From: Afipia sp049747295
GTDB taxonomy: Bacteria > Pseudomonadota > Alphaproteobacteria > Rhizobiales > Xanthobacteraceae
Length of the DNA: 64,000 nucleotides
Direction: 5' to 3'
Assembly (NCBI RefSeq): GCF_049747295.1
Contig: NZ_JBMHJM010000001.1
Location: 3,782,001-3,846,000, forward strand
Position numbers and translations under genes: made by a program. Shown piece by piece: positions 8,193-18,834 of this stretch (within the stretch, counting starts at the first letter, position 1; each line of letters begins with the position of its first letter). The notes under the pieces were generated by a model. The model was not told the DNA's origin, made no database searches, and saw nothing but the letters and a program-made list of their open reading frames with translations.

Positions 8193-8557
8193 ATCGGGTC
8201 AAAGTGATCACATAGCGCCTGAAACGATTTCTGCGCTTCGACAGCAACCCGATCGATTTGATCGCGAGGCAGCACCGACTGCGCGAGAGCTTCTTCGCTC
8301 CAATGGGACGTCATGAAGCCTGTCCGGGCTTCCTCAATCGTCTCGTGGTAATATTCGTCGCATTGTCCGATGGTCCCAAATCTGACCACCAGCAGTCCGA
8401 TCTCGCGCTGCTGCTCGGGCGATAGCCGGTCCCACGCCGCTGCCGCGTCGAATTTTTCGATCTCTTCAAATGTTGGAATCCGATCATCTAAGGGTAGCGC
8501 ATCCTGAGATAGGGGTGATTGTGCTGCGTCCATCATCAAGATGCGTCTTTCGTTCAA
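8153..8557 (-). CDS. Hypothetical acidic protein (134 aa) of the integrase operon
   Basis: I do not recognise this family. The product is acidic and helical, with patterns such as PTFEEIEKFDAAAAWDRLSP and QREIGLLVVRFGTIGQCDEY and no signal peptide or membrane span. Two early in-frame ATG codons (codons 1 and 8/9) are possible starts. It overlaps the excisionase-like gene by 40 bases and the gene before it by four (ATGA), so the four genes 9606-6781 look like one leftward operon. A regulatory or structural role in phage DNA handling is possible but unsupported. Confidence 0.6.
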   Translation of the reverse strand: MNERRILMMDAAQSPLSQDALPLDDRIPTFEEIEKFDAAAAWDRLSPEQQREIGLLVVRFGTIGQCDEYYHETIEEARTGFMTSHWSEEALAQSVLPRDQIDRVAVEAQKSFQALCDHFDPIWPQLFGWTGPAS

Positions 8558-9606
8558 TCCCAGAGATCGCGCGTGATGGTGTCGCCGAGCGTCGTGGTGC
8601 CATCATCGAACAGCACGGCATCGAGACTTCGGTGGCCCCACTTCGATGCCAGATCGTAGGAGGAGTACTGGCTTCTCAGGAGTTTCTTGGCCATCGCGGG
8701 AATGGCATCGAGAGCGATCTCGCCGGCCCACACCATCGTCATTAATTCCTGCCGGATATCGTCGCGTATGAAAAACGGCACGTTCTGCGCCACAGCTTTT
8801 TGAATGGCGGGAATCGCATGCTCATCCATCCAGGAGTTTGTGCAGGTGATGTATTTGCTGGGAATTGCCGTGGAGCGGATGATCTGATCGGACCTACACG
8901 GCTTTTTGATGCTCCTGGGTCTGTTGAGAAGGATCATCCCCACGATCGTATCGTTTATGTCCGGGTTGATCTTTCGGAACGACTTCAAACGTTCCAAGCT
9001 TAAAATGCGATCTTTCTTGGTGTGGCCCTGGGTGCCGGTGATGCTGGCGAGAGATCGCCCGGACTTCAGCGCCTGCATCAGGCTGTCGGTCTCATCGGTC
9101 GTTAGAATGCCGGAGCACCGCATGTAGCGCCCCTCACGGCGCGCTATAGCCCGCGATTTTCGCTCGGCCGCCCTCTTGCATTCCCGGCATGTAACGCCGT
9201 TACTCAGGCAAAAATAGGTATTCTCCGGCGTCATCAGGTGCAGCTCGCGTTTGCAGAATTCGCGAGGCTCCCGCTTTAACTTGGCACCAGCCGCGATGCG
9301 CGCGCGCCAGCGCAGAGTGGCTGCCCGGCGGCAGGCTCGGCATTCCGTTTTCCCATTTGGCAAAGGGAATGTGTTTTCAGGCGTAAGCTCGTGACCGTGC
9401 TTGCAGTAGGTGTTGATTGCAGCCGGCATCCCAAATCCTCCTTTAATCAGCGCCAGCATTGGCGCAGGAGGAGGCTCAACCTGATTCGCGGCTCCATAGA
9501 GTCGCACCGGTCGGGTTCCAAAAAGGATAGACGCGGCGGCTTGAGGGGCAATGCCGCCGCGTCCCTTCTTGCCGATGTCTGAGAGGAAAAGTGACATCGG
9601 GATCAC
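8554..9606 (-). CDS. Double zinc-ribbon phage protein with a sigma-factor-like C-terminus
   Basis: Residues ~67-100 and ~118-150 hold two similar zinc-binding repeats. One is CKHGHELTPENTF with ECRACRR, the other CKRELHLMTPENTY with TCRECKR. They match the short Cys/His ribbons found in many phage proteins, often near HNH enzymes. No HNH catalytic motif is seen. The last ~70 residues (IRQELMTMVWAGEI, then SLDAVLFDDGTTTLGDTI) recall the end of sigma-70 region 3 (S-L-D-A-P...D-G...T-L-G-D). The true start may be the ATG at about residue 59 (GFGMPAAINTYCKHGHE), since the preceding segment is low in coding character. A DNA-binding regulator is plausible; function unproven. Confidence 0.65.
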   Translation of the reverse strand: MIPMSLFLSDIGKKGRGGIAPQAAASILFGTRPVRLYGAANQVEPPPAPMLALIKGGFGMPAAINTYCKHGHELTPENTFPLPNGKTECRACRRAATLRWRARIAAGAKLKREPREFCKRELHLMTPENTYFCLSNGVTCRECKRAAERKSRAIARREGRYMRCSGILTTDETDSLMQALKSGRSLASITGTQGHTKKDRILSLERLKSFRKINPDINDTIVGMILLNRPRSIKKPCRSDQIIRSTAIPSKYITCTNSWMDEHAIPAIQKAVAQNVPFFIRDDIRQELMTMVWAGEIALDAIPAMAKKLLRSQYSSYDLASKWGHRSLDAVLFDDGTTTLGDTITRDLWD

Positions 9607-9983
9607 GCTGCAGCCCGATTCCGATTTCGAGAGATCAGGAAAGAGCGAGCTCGCTTTATGATGCGGGCGATGTTGTCTCCGTCGTCGTAGAGGTTGGGGC
9701 CCTCAATCCGGATCTCGGCGTACTGAAGCATCGCCAGCGCACCGTCCGTGGTCAGTGGTTTCGCCTTTGCAATCTTCTCAGACAACCGTGCGAGCTTGAG
9801 GAGGGCGGCTCGGCTCTCAGCGCGCGCGTCGGCGAGGCCAACCGCCTCACCAAGGCCGATCTGCTGAGGAAATACGGGCCGAAGTTCGGCATCGGGGCGC
9901 CGCCTGCGGCCATCGCGGATGCGGCAACGAAGCCGCGACAGTCGATGACCGTTGAGCAGATTACTGCACACTACGCGGCCCAT
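9603..9983 (-). pseudogene. Truncated phage hypothetical protein (C-terminal ~75 residues credible)
   Basis: The C-terminal part (ARAESRAALLKLARLSEKIA, then EIRIEGPNLYDDGDNIARII) reads like a real helical protein and overlaps the next leftward gene by four bases. The N-terminal part is Arg-rich noise antisense to a credible rightward coding segment. I infer that the true 5' end was lost at a junction near 9.83-9.87 kb. No function can be given. Confidence 0.4.
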
Positions 9984-10064
9984 GGTCTCGGGTTCAAACC
10001 AAAGCCGAAACGTGACGACGACCGTTACGAGGGTGTTACGTCAGACGACGGCGAGGCGGCGTAA
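9840..10064 (+). pseudogene. 5'-truncated phage gene fragment
   Basis: The rightward frame gains coding character at about 9840 (LTKADLLRKYGPKFGIGAPP, then TVEQITAHYAAHGLGFKPKP) and stops at 10064. The open frame extends left to 9591, but that part is antisense to the neighbouring minus-strand gene and carries no credible protein. It looks like the tail of a gene whose beginning was deleted. I do not recognise the family. Confidence 0.45.
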
Positions 10065-10068
10065 CAGC

Positions 10069-10272
10069 ATGGCCGCGCGCAAAAGGGTTAAGCCCAAGGA
10101 TAAGGCCCGGGATATCCCGGCCGTCAAATTCGACGACACCGGCAAGCTGACGATGTTGGCCGTCGGCGGTGGCTACGTCATGTGCCGGCGCCCGTGGTGC
10201 GCGCCGACGACCCGAACGATCAAGGAATGGAAGTCGCTAAGTGACAAGCCTTGGTACGAGGCGCGGACATGA
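10069..10272 (+). CDS. Small basic hypothetical phage protein (67 aa)
   Basis: An ATG at 10069, four bases after the preceding fragment's stop, opens a 67-codon frame. The product is basic at its start (MAARKRVKPKDKARDIPAVK) with a central TGKLTMLAVGGGYVMCRRPW and an aromatic C-terminus. The AVGGGYVMCRRPWCAP stretch has two cysteines five residues apart, but no complete zinc site. The close spacing suggests it was once part of a rightward phage operon together with the truncated gene before it. Function unknown. Confidence 0.5.
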   Translation: MAARKRVKPKDKARDIPAVKFDDTGKLTMLAVGGGYVMCRRPWCAPTTRTIKEWKSLSDKPWYEART

Positions 10273-10286
10273 AGCGTGTTTTGGCC

Positions 10287-10721
10287 TCATCGGTTTTGAA
10301 ATTCCCGCAAGTCGTTGAGAAGCCGCTCGGCCGTGCTCGCGATTTCTTGGATCGTTTCTCGGTCGTTTTTAAGGATTTCTCCGTCGCCAGCTTTCACGAC
10401 GAGCGGACCTGAATGACGAGATCTAAAATTCTCAAAATTGTACAGGCAGGCACGGAGCAAGTTGAATTGCTTGGCAGTTTTTCGAGGAAAGATTTCGAGG
10501 CTCATCCACGCCTCGTTCAAATCCGGTTCTGTGGAAAGTTTCCAAGTGCTCGGGCTGACGGTTCGTTGTTCGGTCCCCGAGGGCTCCTCAAGCCAGGCAC
10601 TTACCGACTTTGCTTCATGAGCCATTACTCGAAGCGCGTGATCAAGTCGCAAACTTATCCCGAGTTCTTTGCGCCTTCGCTGGGTGACTGCCAATTCTCT
10701 GTCAAGGTCTACCTTCGCCAT
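10287..10721 (-). CDS. Hypothetical helical protein (144 aa)
   Basis: A leftward gene of 144 residues with a credible composition: a basic helical start (MAKVDLDRELAVTQRRRKEL), a central LNEAWMSLEIFPRKTAKQFN and a C-terminal helix (ETIQEIASTAERLLNDLREF). There is no signal peptide, membrane span or known motif. It faces the preceding rightward gene across only 14 bases and appears to be cargo or a displaced phage gene. I do not recognise it. Confidence 0.6.
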   Translation of the reverse strand: MAKVDLDRELAVTQRRRKELGISLRLDHALRVMAHEAKSVSAWLEEPSGTEQRTVSPSTWKLSTEPDLNEAWMSLEIFPRKTAKQFNLLRACLYNFENFRSRHSGPLVVKAGDGEILKNDRETIQEIASTAERLLNDLREFQNR

Positions 10722-11165
10722 TGCGCCGCGGTACGCAAGGATTGCGCCACGATAAACAATGCACGCCCCGCCAGAAGGTGTCTCTACCGATCCCGAGCGC
10801 GTTCACAACTCTGGCGGGGAAGATCGGGACCATCGCCGGCAAGAACGTCGAGGTGTTGCTCGAGATGGAGTTCATGGGCAGAAACACCATCACCGTCGAC
10901 GATCGCGTATTGATTGCTGCAGAGCAGTCCCAGCGGTGATTTCGATAACAGAAATCTTCTGCAATGTGCAGCACACTTATCACGAAGCACCGTATGTTGC
11001 GCATGTGTCTGCATCGACACGCTTGATGCAGGAGCTTGGCGGACCTGAGAAGGGACACGTCGAGCACGCCTTCTTAGAAGGCCACGAACCGAAAACATAA
11101 CTTTCGGTACGCGCGGAGCGCCTTCGATCGTAAAGCAAGGAAAACGGCCTCACCATCGTTCAAGC
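10722..11165. other. Scrambled stretch with possible gene remnants
   Basis: A rightward frame at about 10778-10939 (KVSLPIPSAFTTLAGKIGTI, then NVEVLLEMEFMGRNTITVDD) reads like a protein piece without a proper start. Another at about 10940-11099 is weaker. No full gene, hairpin or RNA can be supported. The stretch lies between two inferred deletion points and is probably debris of phage genes. Confidence 0.35.
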
Positions 11166-11318
11166 CTAGTTGCCGTTGTATTGTTTTACAGCAAGCGATC
11201 GGTACCAGTCTAAAACCGCCTCGGAATAATCGGCCAAAGGGTGGGAATTGCAATATTGGCGTATTCTCGACATTTGCGCTTTTGTATCGCCATTCATATC
11301 TCTGTAGTTCTTGTCGGC
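11166..11318 (-). pseudogene. Truncated small exported-type protein gene (C-terminal part)
   Basis: The leftward frame ends with DMNGDTKAQMSRIRQYCNSH and PLADYSEAVLDWYRSL, a pattern reminiscent of small HdeA-like periplasmic proteins of Rhizobiales. No start or signal peptide precedes it. Beyond about 11318 the frame runs antisense into the tail gene. The 5' half has evidently been replaced at the junction with that gene. Confidence 0.45.
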
Positions 11319-12023
11319 GCCGATCGCGGCCGATACACAGGACGTCAACTTCCCAGCATCGAATCTGGCGAATCCAGCGACGCACCTTGAATGGCGCGCG
11401 GCGGACAGCACGGAGCAATATCTTACCGTTACGGTCAACGAGGTCGACCCCATCGATTATGTCGGCGTGGCGCGTCACAATTTCGGGACGGCTGCAATTG
11501 CGGTATCGGTCGAAGGGTTGATCGATGGGGTTTGGATAGAACTCGTCCCGCCGCGCATCCTTTCAGACGACTCGCCCCTGATGCTTCGCTTCGTTGCGCA
11601 GTCTTTGGCTCAGATCAGGTTGAAGATGGCTTCGGGTTCGGATGCTGCGCGCGCTGCCGTTCTCTACGTCGGCAAGTTGTTGGACCTCGAGCGGAAAGTT
11701 TACGTCGGACACACGCCGCTGCCGCACGGACGAAAGTCAAACATCGCAAACGGCATGAGCGAGTCCGGGAATTTCCTAGGCCGCATCGTGCTTGGTGAAT
11801 GGCGAGAGTCTACCGTTCCCTTATCGCTGATCTCGCCAGCGTGGTTCCGCACATACATGGATCCATTTCTCAAGGTCGCCAAAGAAGTGCCTTTCTTCTT
11901 CGCATGGCGCCCGAGCACGTATCCGAATGAGGTCGGCTATGTGTGGTTCACCGATGACCCGAAGCCGGCGCCAGCAGGGCCAAGCAACCTCATTGCGCTT
12001 GATTGGGCGTTGAGCGGTATCAC

Positions 12024-12027
<4 letters not shown>
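11311..12027 (+). CDS. Phage tail protein, N-terminally shortened
   Basis: A 238-residue product beginning at a TTG; an in-frame TAG lies only four bases upstream. The sequence starts almost directly with NFPASNLANPATHLEW, then EVDPIDYVGVARHNFGTAAI, AAVLYVGKLLDLERKVYVGH and PFFFAWRPSTYPNEVGYVWF. I recall this pattern from a tail protein family of alphaproteobacterial siphophages, in which more residues precede the PASNLANP motif. The gene has therefore probably lost its first codons at a recombination point. It overlaps the next gene by four bases (ATGA). Whether it is translated is uncertain. Confidence 0.65.
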
Positions 12028-14297
<2,270 letters not shown>

Positions 14298-14322
14298 TCA
14301 GCTAATTTTTTAGGGTGCCACA

Positions 14323-14916
14323 ATGACGATGGCGAGACATCAGTTTTCCGTCACGGATGATGCAGGGAACGTTATTCCGTTTGCGAACGTCGAGGTCCGC
14401 GCTGAAATACCCGGGCAGCCCTTGGTGCAATTGTACAGCGATCGCGCTGGAACCGTAGCGATGGGAAATCCAGTACAAGCGGATGAGAAGGGGTTTGTCT
14501 TCTTCCACGCTGTCGGCGGCGCGTATCAAGTCCGTGTCTATCTCGGCGATATGGAGCGCACTTGGCGATACGTTGGGATCGGCCTAGGGGCAGAGACGGA
14601 CGTTGTCGCCAGCGGTCTCTTACAGTGGACAGTAACCGAGGCGGGCGATGTGACTGTCGAATCCGACGACGCGGATATCATCATCATTGAGAAGACGACG
14701 GGTGAACCGACGAACGTAATTCTCCCGGATTCGCAGACCCGGTCCCGGCCCATCCAGATCGTGGACGGCAAGTTCGACGCCGCGACCAACAACATCACAC
14801 TGACGGTCGATAGTGATGACGGCCAGACCATTATGGGCGGACCCAGCTACATCATCGACTCCAACGGCGCATCGATACGCTTGACGCCGCGCACCGACGG
14901 TCGGGGCTACTTCTGA
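14323..14916 (+). CDS. Phage tail accessory/fibre-attachment protein
   Basis: A 197-residue protein starting at the ATG at 14323 (a second ATG follows two codons on). The first ~90 residues (RHQFSVTDDAGNVIPFANVE, then QADEKGFVFFHAVGGAYQVR) form a carboxypeptidase-regulatory-like beta domain, frequent at the base of tail fibres. The C-terminal half (VTVESDDADIIIIEKTTGEP, SYIIDSNGASIRLTPR) is a beta-rich, pyocin-fibre-like segment ending in GRGYF. No signal peptide is present. The position between tail tip and fibre genes supports a structural role in the tail. Confidence 0.65.
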   Translation: MTMARHQFSVTDDAGNVIPFANVEVRAEIPGQPLVQLYSDRAGTVAMGNPVQADEKGFVFFHAVGGAYQVRVYLGDMERTWRYVGIGLGAETDVVASGLLQWTVTEAGDVTVESDDADIIIIEKTTGEPTNVILPDSQTRSRPIQIVDGKFDAATNNITLTVDSDDGQTIMGGPSYIIDSNGASIRLTPRTDGRGYF

Positions 14917-14944
14917 TCTTTCTGCATCTCTCGAGGAAATCGAA

Positions 14945-17200
14945 ATGAAAACGGTTCGCATGATTGCGGCTGCGCTGTCGGTTGCATTCTCGACTTCGGC
15001 GTTCGCCCAGGTCAGTCCCGGCACATCGCCACTCTCGGGTCCGAAAGGCGGCACTGGCAACGCGTTCATGCAGTTCAGTGGTCCGGCGACGCCGCTCAAG
15101 ACCTATACGCTGCCGAATGCCAGCGACACCATCGCAACTCTTGCGGCGGTCCAAACGATCACTGGCGCTAAGACGTTCGCATCGGCGAAGCTGCTCCTGG
15201 CGGGCTCCACATCAGGTGCGGGGACACTCAATGCGCCGGCTGCGGCGTCGTCCTACGTTTGGACGCTACCGGCAGCGACGGACACCCTGGTCGGGAAAGC
15301 AACGGCAGACACATTCACAAACAAGACGTTCGACACGGCCGCGGCGGGCAATAGCTTCAGCATCGACGGGCTCGCGGCGATAGCGAATACTGGGACCGGA
15401 TCTGTTGTGCGGGCTACGGCGCCGACGCTGGTGACGCCAACGTTAGGCGCAGCGACTGCGACCAGCATCAATAAGATCACGTTCACCGCGCCTGCGACCT
15501 CGGCGACGTTGACCATTCCTGATGGTGTGACGCTGACCGGCCCGGCGGCGTCGGGCACTGCCATGACCCTTGGCAACGCTGAAACCGTAACGGGCGCGAA
15601 GTCGTTCAATGATGCTACAGTGATCCTGAAGGGCGCGACGTCGGGCCTCACGACTGTGAAGGCTGCAGCAGCAGCAGGAACTACCACGTTGACGCTGCCG
15701 GCAGCGACAGACACGCTTGTCGGCAAGGCGACGACTGACACGCTCACGAATAAGACGTTCGACACCGCAGGAGTTGGCAACTCATTCTCGATCAACGGCC
15801 TCGCAGCCACCGCGAACACCGGGACGGGGTCAGTCGTGAGAGCGACGTCGCCGAGTCTCACAACGCCGTCGTTCTCGTCGATCGTCAATACCGGCACCCT
15901 GACGCTACCGACATCGACCGATACACTGGTGGGCCGGGGCACAACCGACACGCTCACCAACAAAAGCTTCAACACCGGCGGCACCGGCAACGTGTTCACT
16001 TTGAATGGGGCCGCGTTCGGAACAGCGACACAAGCCACGGCGGCGCTGAATACAATGATCGGCGATAGCGGCATGGGCGGCACGAAGGGGCTTGTTCCTG
16101 CGCCTGGCGCTGGTGATGCCGCCGCCGCCAAATACCTGAAGGCCGACGGATCGTGGGACGCCCCGGCTGGTGGTGGGGGTAGCGGCGGGCTGACAAACTC
16201 CGAACGTCAGAACTTTGGGCTTTCAATGATCTATCAGTCCAAGTCGTTTCCAGAGTATCGACGGACGGTGAACAGCTTCGCGACGGGCTTCAAAGGAGCG
16301 AGCGATACGGCGAACGGCATTCTCACGGCATCGTCATCGAATTACACCGTGACGGCGGGATCGGCGGGGGCTACGACGGGGAATGTCGCGCCGAGTATGG
16401 TTGGTCCCATTGATGGAAACTTTGCGCAGGCTTCAAAGGCATCTATTACCCTTGGCGGCTCGTCGATTGGAACGGGAACCAGCGTCTTTCACGGCTTCCG
16501 ATGGGTTGCGACAGGGACCGGCACGATTGCGACTGTCACCATCAATATCACAAGCGTCGCAGCAAGTGGGAATGTCACCGCTCGCCTGTACAGCAATGGG
16601 AGCGGGCACCCAGGCACACAGATCGGGACGGCCAGCAACACTGTAAACATAACAGGCGCCGGGAACGTTACATTCACCTTCTCTTCGCCCCCGTCCGTCA
16701 CAAGCGGCACGACGTATTGGATTGTCCTCGACTGCTCAATAAGCTCAACCGCGAATATGGCTCTCACTACAGCGGCGGCAATCGCGGGGTACGACTCCGG
16801 CCGCAACTCGACGGCTGTCGGTGTTTCGCCTGATAACTACGGGTCGAGCGATACCATTAAGGTCCAAATCAACTATACGACGACAACAAGCAATATGACG
16901 CTTGTGACAGCGATGCAGACAGCAGACGCGAGCGTAAGCAGCGGTCGTGTTCTAATTGAGTTTGATAACGTCGCGTCTCCGACGCTCAACACGGATTTGA
17001 CCGTAGAGGTTACATGTGACGGCGGCTCGAATTGGTCGAGCGCGTCCATATCGTCGGTCACATCAAATAGTCAAGGCGGACGGAAGGTGGTCGAGAGCGT
17101 TGATCAGGCTTGTACGAGCGGCACTTCGTTTGCGGCTCGGGTGAAAACACTCAACAGCAAGAATGTCCCGATCTACGGGCTAAGCCTAGCCGTTCACTAA
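14945..17200 (+). CDS. Phage tail fibre protein with an N-terminal signal-like segment
   Basis: A 751-residue protein with a good GAGGAAAT ribosome-binding site. Residues ~75-360 contain repeated units around T-L-P-A-A-T-D-T-L-V-G-K-A-T...N-K-T-F-D-T, a pattern typical of phage fibres and of their collar-linked shaft domains. The second half (SSIGTGTSVFHGFRWVATGT, then YWIVLDCSISSTANMALTT) is a beta-sandwich tip probably contacting the host surface. Unusually, residues 1-22 (MKTVRMIAAALSVAFSTSAF, then AQ) look like a Sec signal peptide. Tail fibres are not normally exported, so this may be a misleading resemblance or a recruited sequence. Confidence 0.75.
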   Translation: MKTVRMIAAALSVAFSTSAFAQVSPGTSPLSGPKGGTGNAFMQFSGPATPLKTYTLPNASDTIATLAAVQTITGAKTFASAKLLLAGSTSGAGTLNAPAAASSYVWTLPAATDTLVGKATADTFTNKTFDTAAAGNSFSIDGLAAIANTGTGSVVRATAPTLVTPTLGAATATSINKITFTAPATSATLTIPDGVTLTGPAASGTAMTLGNAETVTGAKSFNDATVILKGATSGLTTVKAAAAAGTTTLTLPAATDTLVGKATTDTLTNKTFDTAGVGNSFSINGLAATANTGTGSVVRATSPSLTTPSFSSIVNTGTLTLPTSTDTLVGRGTTDTLTNKSFNTGGTGNVFTLNGAAFGTATQATAALNTMIGDSGMGGTKGLVPAPGAGDAAAAKYLKADGSWDAPAGGGGSGGLTNSERQNFGLSMIYQSKSFPEYRRTVNSFATGFKGASDTANGILTASSSNYTVTAGSAGATTGNVAPSMVGPIDGNFAQASKASITLGGSSIGTGTSVFHGFRWVATGTGTIATVTINITSVAASGNVTARLYSNGSGHPGTQIGTASNTVNITGAGNVTFTFSSPPSVTSGTTYWIVLDCSISSTANMALTTAAAIAGYDSGRNSTAVGVSPDNYGSSDTIKVQINYTTTTSNMTLVTAMQTADASVSSGRVLIEFDNVASPTLNTDLTVEVTCDGGSNWSSASISSVTSNSQGGRKVVESVDQACTSGTSFAARVKTLNSKNVPIYGLSLAVH

Positions 17201-17223
17201 ATCCCACAAATCGGAGATTTCCC

Positions 17224-17781
17224 ATGCCCGACCTCGCATCCCTGCGGGAGCGATTACCGCTGCCCGCTGAATACGCCTGGCTGTCGAAGGAGCCGGGTCC
17301 GAAAATGCTTCTTGAGGCCCTGTCTTTGTTTGGGACGCTGGAAGGGCCTGGGGCTAAGGATAACCCGACGATCATGGCATGGGCTGCAGAGCTCGCCCTG
17401 TCGAAGACCTACAGCCACGACTCGATTCCGTGGTGCGGCTTGTTCATGGCTATCGTCGCCAAGCGGGCAGGGAAGCAGCCGGTTGATAGCTCGCTGTGGG
17501 CGCTGTCCTGGGCGGACTTTGGCAAGCTCGCGCCAGTCCCGATGCTGGGTGACGTGCTGACCTTCAAGCGCAATGGAGGCGGCCACGTCGCCCTGTACGT
17601 CGGGGAGGATTTCGGCGCCTATCATTGTCTCGGCGGCAACCAATCCGACAAGGTCTGCATCACGCGAATTGCGAAGTCGCGCCTCTACCGCGCGCGCCGG
17701 CCGGATTATCAGGCCCAGCCCGACAACGTTCGCAAGGTCATGCTGGCCTCGAGCGGCAAACTTTCGACCAACGAGGCCTAG
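17224..17781 (+). CDS. Endolysin, NlpC/P60-like peptidase of the TIGR02594 type
   Basis: A 185-residue protein from the ATG at 17224 (GGAGA precedes it). The active-site Cys lies in SIPWCGLFMAIVAKRAG (about residue 78), and the catalytic His in NGGGHVALYVGED (about residue 121), followed by YHCLGGNQSDKVCITRI. This combination defines the TIGR02594/CHAP-like peptidases that act as phage lysins in alphaproteobacteria by cleaving peptidoglycan cross-bridges. There is no signal peptide, so release must depend on the holin encoded 0.6 kb downstream. The order fibre-endolysin-holin-spanins is a standard lysis cassette. Confidence 0.88.
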   Translation: MPDLASLRERLPLPAEYAWLSKEPGPKMLLEALSLFGTLEGPGAKDNPTIMAWAAELALSKTYSHDSIPWCGLFMAIVAKRAGKQPVDSSLWALSWADFGKLAPVPMLGDVLTFKRNGGGHVALYVGEDFGAYHCLGGNQSDKVCITRIAKSRLYRARRPDYQAQPDNVRKVMLASSGKLSTNEA

Positions 17782-17961
17782 CTACCGATCGTTTTGAGGT
17801 GCTTGCTGTTTCGCCGTCGGCGGCGGGCTGCGGTTCCAAACATCGAAATACCGAGGAAACAAAAGGAATATCGCCAGCGCGGCCGCGGTCAAAAGCAGAA
17901 GGCCGCCCGCTATGCCGGAACCGATCCCAACAAATAAGTCAGATTTCCTCAAGTCCTTCAT
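17782..17961 (-). CDS. Small membrane protein (59 aa), antiparallel to the lysis genes
   Basis: On the reverse strand an ATG at 17961 opens a 59-codon frame ending in TAG at 17782-17784. It has a polar start (MKDLRKSDLFVGIGSG), one long hydrophobic span (IAGGLLLLTAAALAIFLLF) and a Pro/Gln-rich tail (RYFDVWNRSPPPTAKQQAPQ). No strong ribosome-binding site is seen. The fold pattern is convincing, but the family is unknown to me. It lies opposite in direction to the endolysin and holin genes and could be a lysogenically expressed accessory gene. Confidence 0.5.
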   Translation of the reverse strand: MKDLRKSDLFVGIGSGIAGGLLLLTAAALAIFLLFPRYFDVWNRSPPPTAKQQAPQNDR

Positions 17962-18096
17962 CGGTTCTTTTACCGCGGCAAGGGCTACGGGGCAAATCTC
18001 ATGGCTCGGAAGCCGGCGACACCCGTCATAGCCGCCATCCCCTTCGGGGCGAGACGCGCGATTGATCTATGTTCCTATACATACCTTCCCTGAAGA

Positions 18097-18288
18097 TCAG
18101 AAAAAGAAATCCATCGGCTTCAAGTCGCCGACTGCAAGATAGTAGATCAGGCACAGGCAAGTAATGGCTGTGATCGAGAGAGTAAGCAGGTCAACAGCGA
18201 AAATGGCCTTAAGTGCACCGGCTTTCCTCTCTGTGTTCACAAGCTCCTCGGACATCTTTCTCATCTTAATCCTATCCGCGACCGGCAC
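18097..18288 (-). CDS. Small membrane protein (63 aa or shorter)
   Basis: A leftward frame with a basic, charged N-terminus (MRKMSEELVNTERKAGALKA) and one hydrophobic span (IFAVDLLTLSITAITCLCLI), closing YYLAVGDLKPMDFFF. Starts at 18288 or at the ATG eight codons later (18264) are possible. It lies in the same gap and orientation as the 59-residue membrane protein before it. Together they may form a small leftward pair between the endolysin and the holin. Function unknown. Confidence 0.5.
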   Translation of the reverse strand: MPVADRIKMRKMSEELVNTERKAGALKAIFAVDLLTLSITAITCLCLIYYLAVGDLKPMDFFF

Positions 18289-18365
18289 TTCGAATGCCGA
18301 TGCTAATCAGTGTTCCCGCGCGTAGGCGGGTTACCTGCGCATCTTTCAAAAACTAAAGGTGAACT

Positions 18366-18833
18366 ATGAACCGTCTCTTTAAGGCGGCGCTTTGCGCTGC
18401 CGTGCTCTGCGTTGCCGTCAGTTCCGCAGCGCGTGCCGACACCACGATTGCCGTTGGCGACATCTGGTCGGACGTTGTTCCGTACATCGTCGCCGCGATC
18501 GGCGCCGTCATCACGTTCCTCGTCGGCTGGGTGCTGAACCTGCTCAAGACGAAGCTTGGTGTCTCGATTGACGACAGCATGCGGGCAAGCCTGCAGACCG
18601 CGGCGACCAATGCAGCCGGCCTGGTTCTGAACCAGCTCGGCAATCAGCTACAGGGCGTCAAGGTCGACGTAAAAAGCGCATTGATCGCGGATGCCGTGAA
18701 CTACGTTATCAAGGCCGCTCCTGATGCGATTGCACACTTCGGCCTGACACCCGACGCCATCGCCCAGAAGATCCTCGCGCTTCTGCCGCAGGTCGCGAAC
18801 ACGACCACTACGGCTGCGACCCCGAGCGCGTAA
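18366..18833 (+). CDS. Phage holin (LLH-type), exported N-terminus
   Basis: A 155-residue protein with an AAAGGTGA ribosome-binding site. Residues 1-24 form a signal peptide or first span (LFKAALCAAVLCVAVSSAAR). Residues ~36-58 are a strong membrane helix (VVPYIVAAIGAVITFLVGWV). Next comes an amphipathic, Ala-rich region (SIDDSMRASLQTAATNAAGL, QGVKVDVKSALIADAVNYVI) of the kind seen in the LL-H holin family. It would form the membrane lesion that lets the endolysin reach the cell wall. Position between the endolysin and spanin-like genes supports the call. Confidence 0.75.
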   Translation: MNRLFKAALCAAVLCVAVSSAARADTTIAVGDIWSDVVPYIVAAIGAVITFLVGWVLNLLKTKLGVSIDDSMRASLQTAATNAAGLVLNQLGNQLQGVKVDVKSALIADAVNYVIKAAPDAIAHFGLTPDAIAQKILALLPQVANTTTTAATPSA

Positions 18834-18834
18834 C

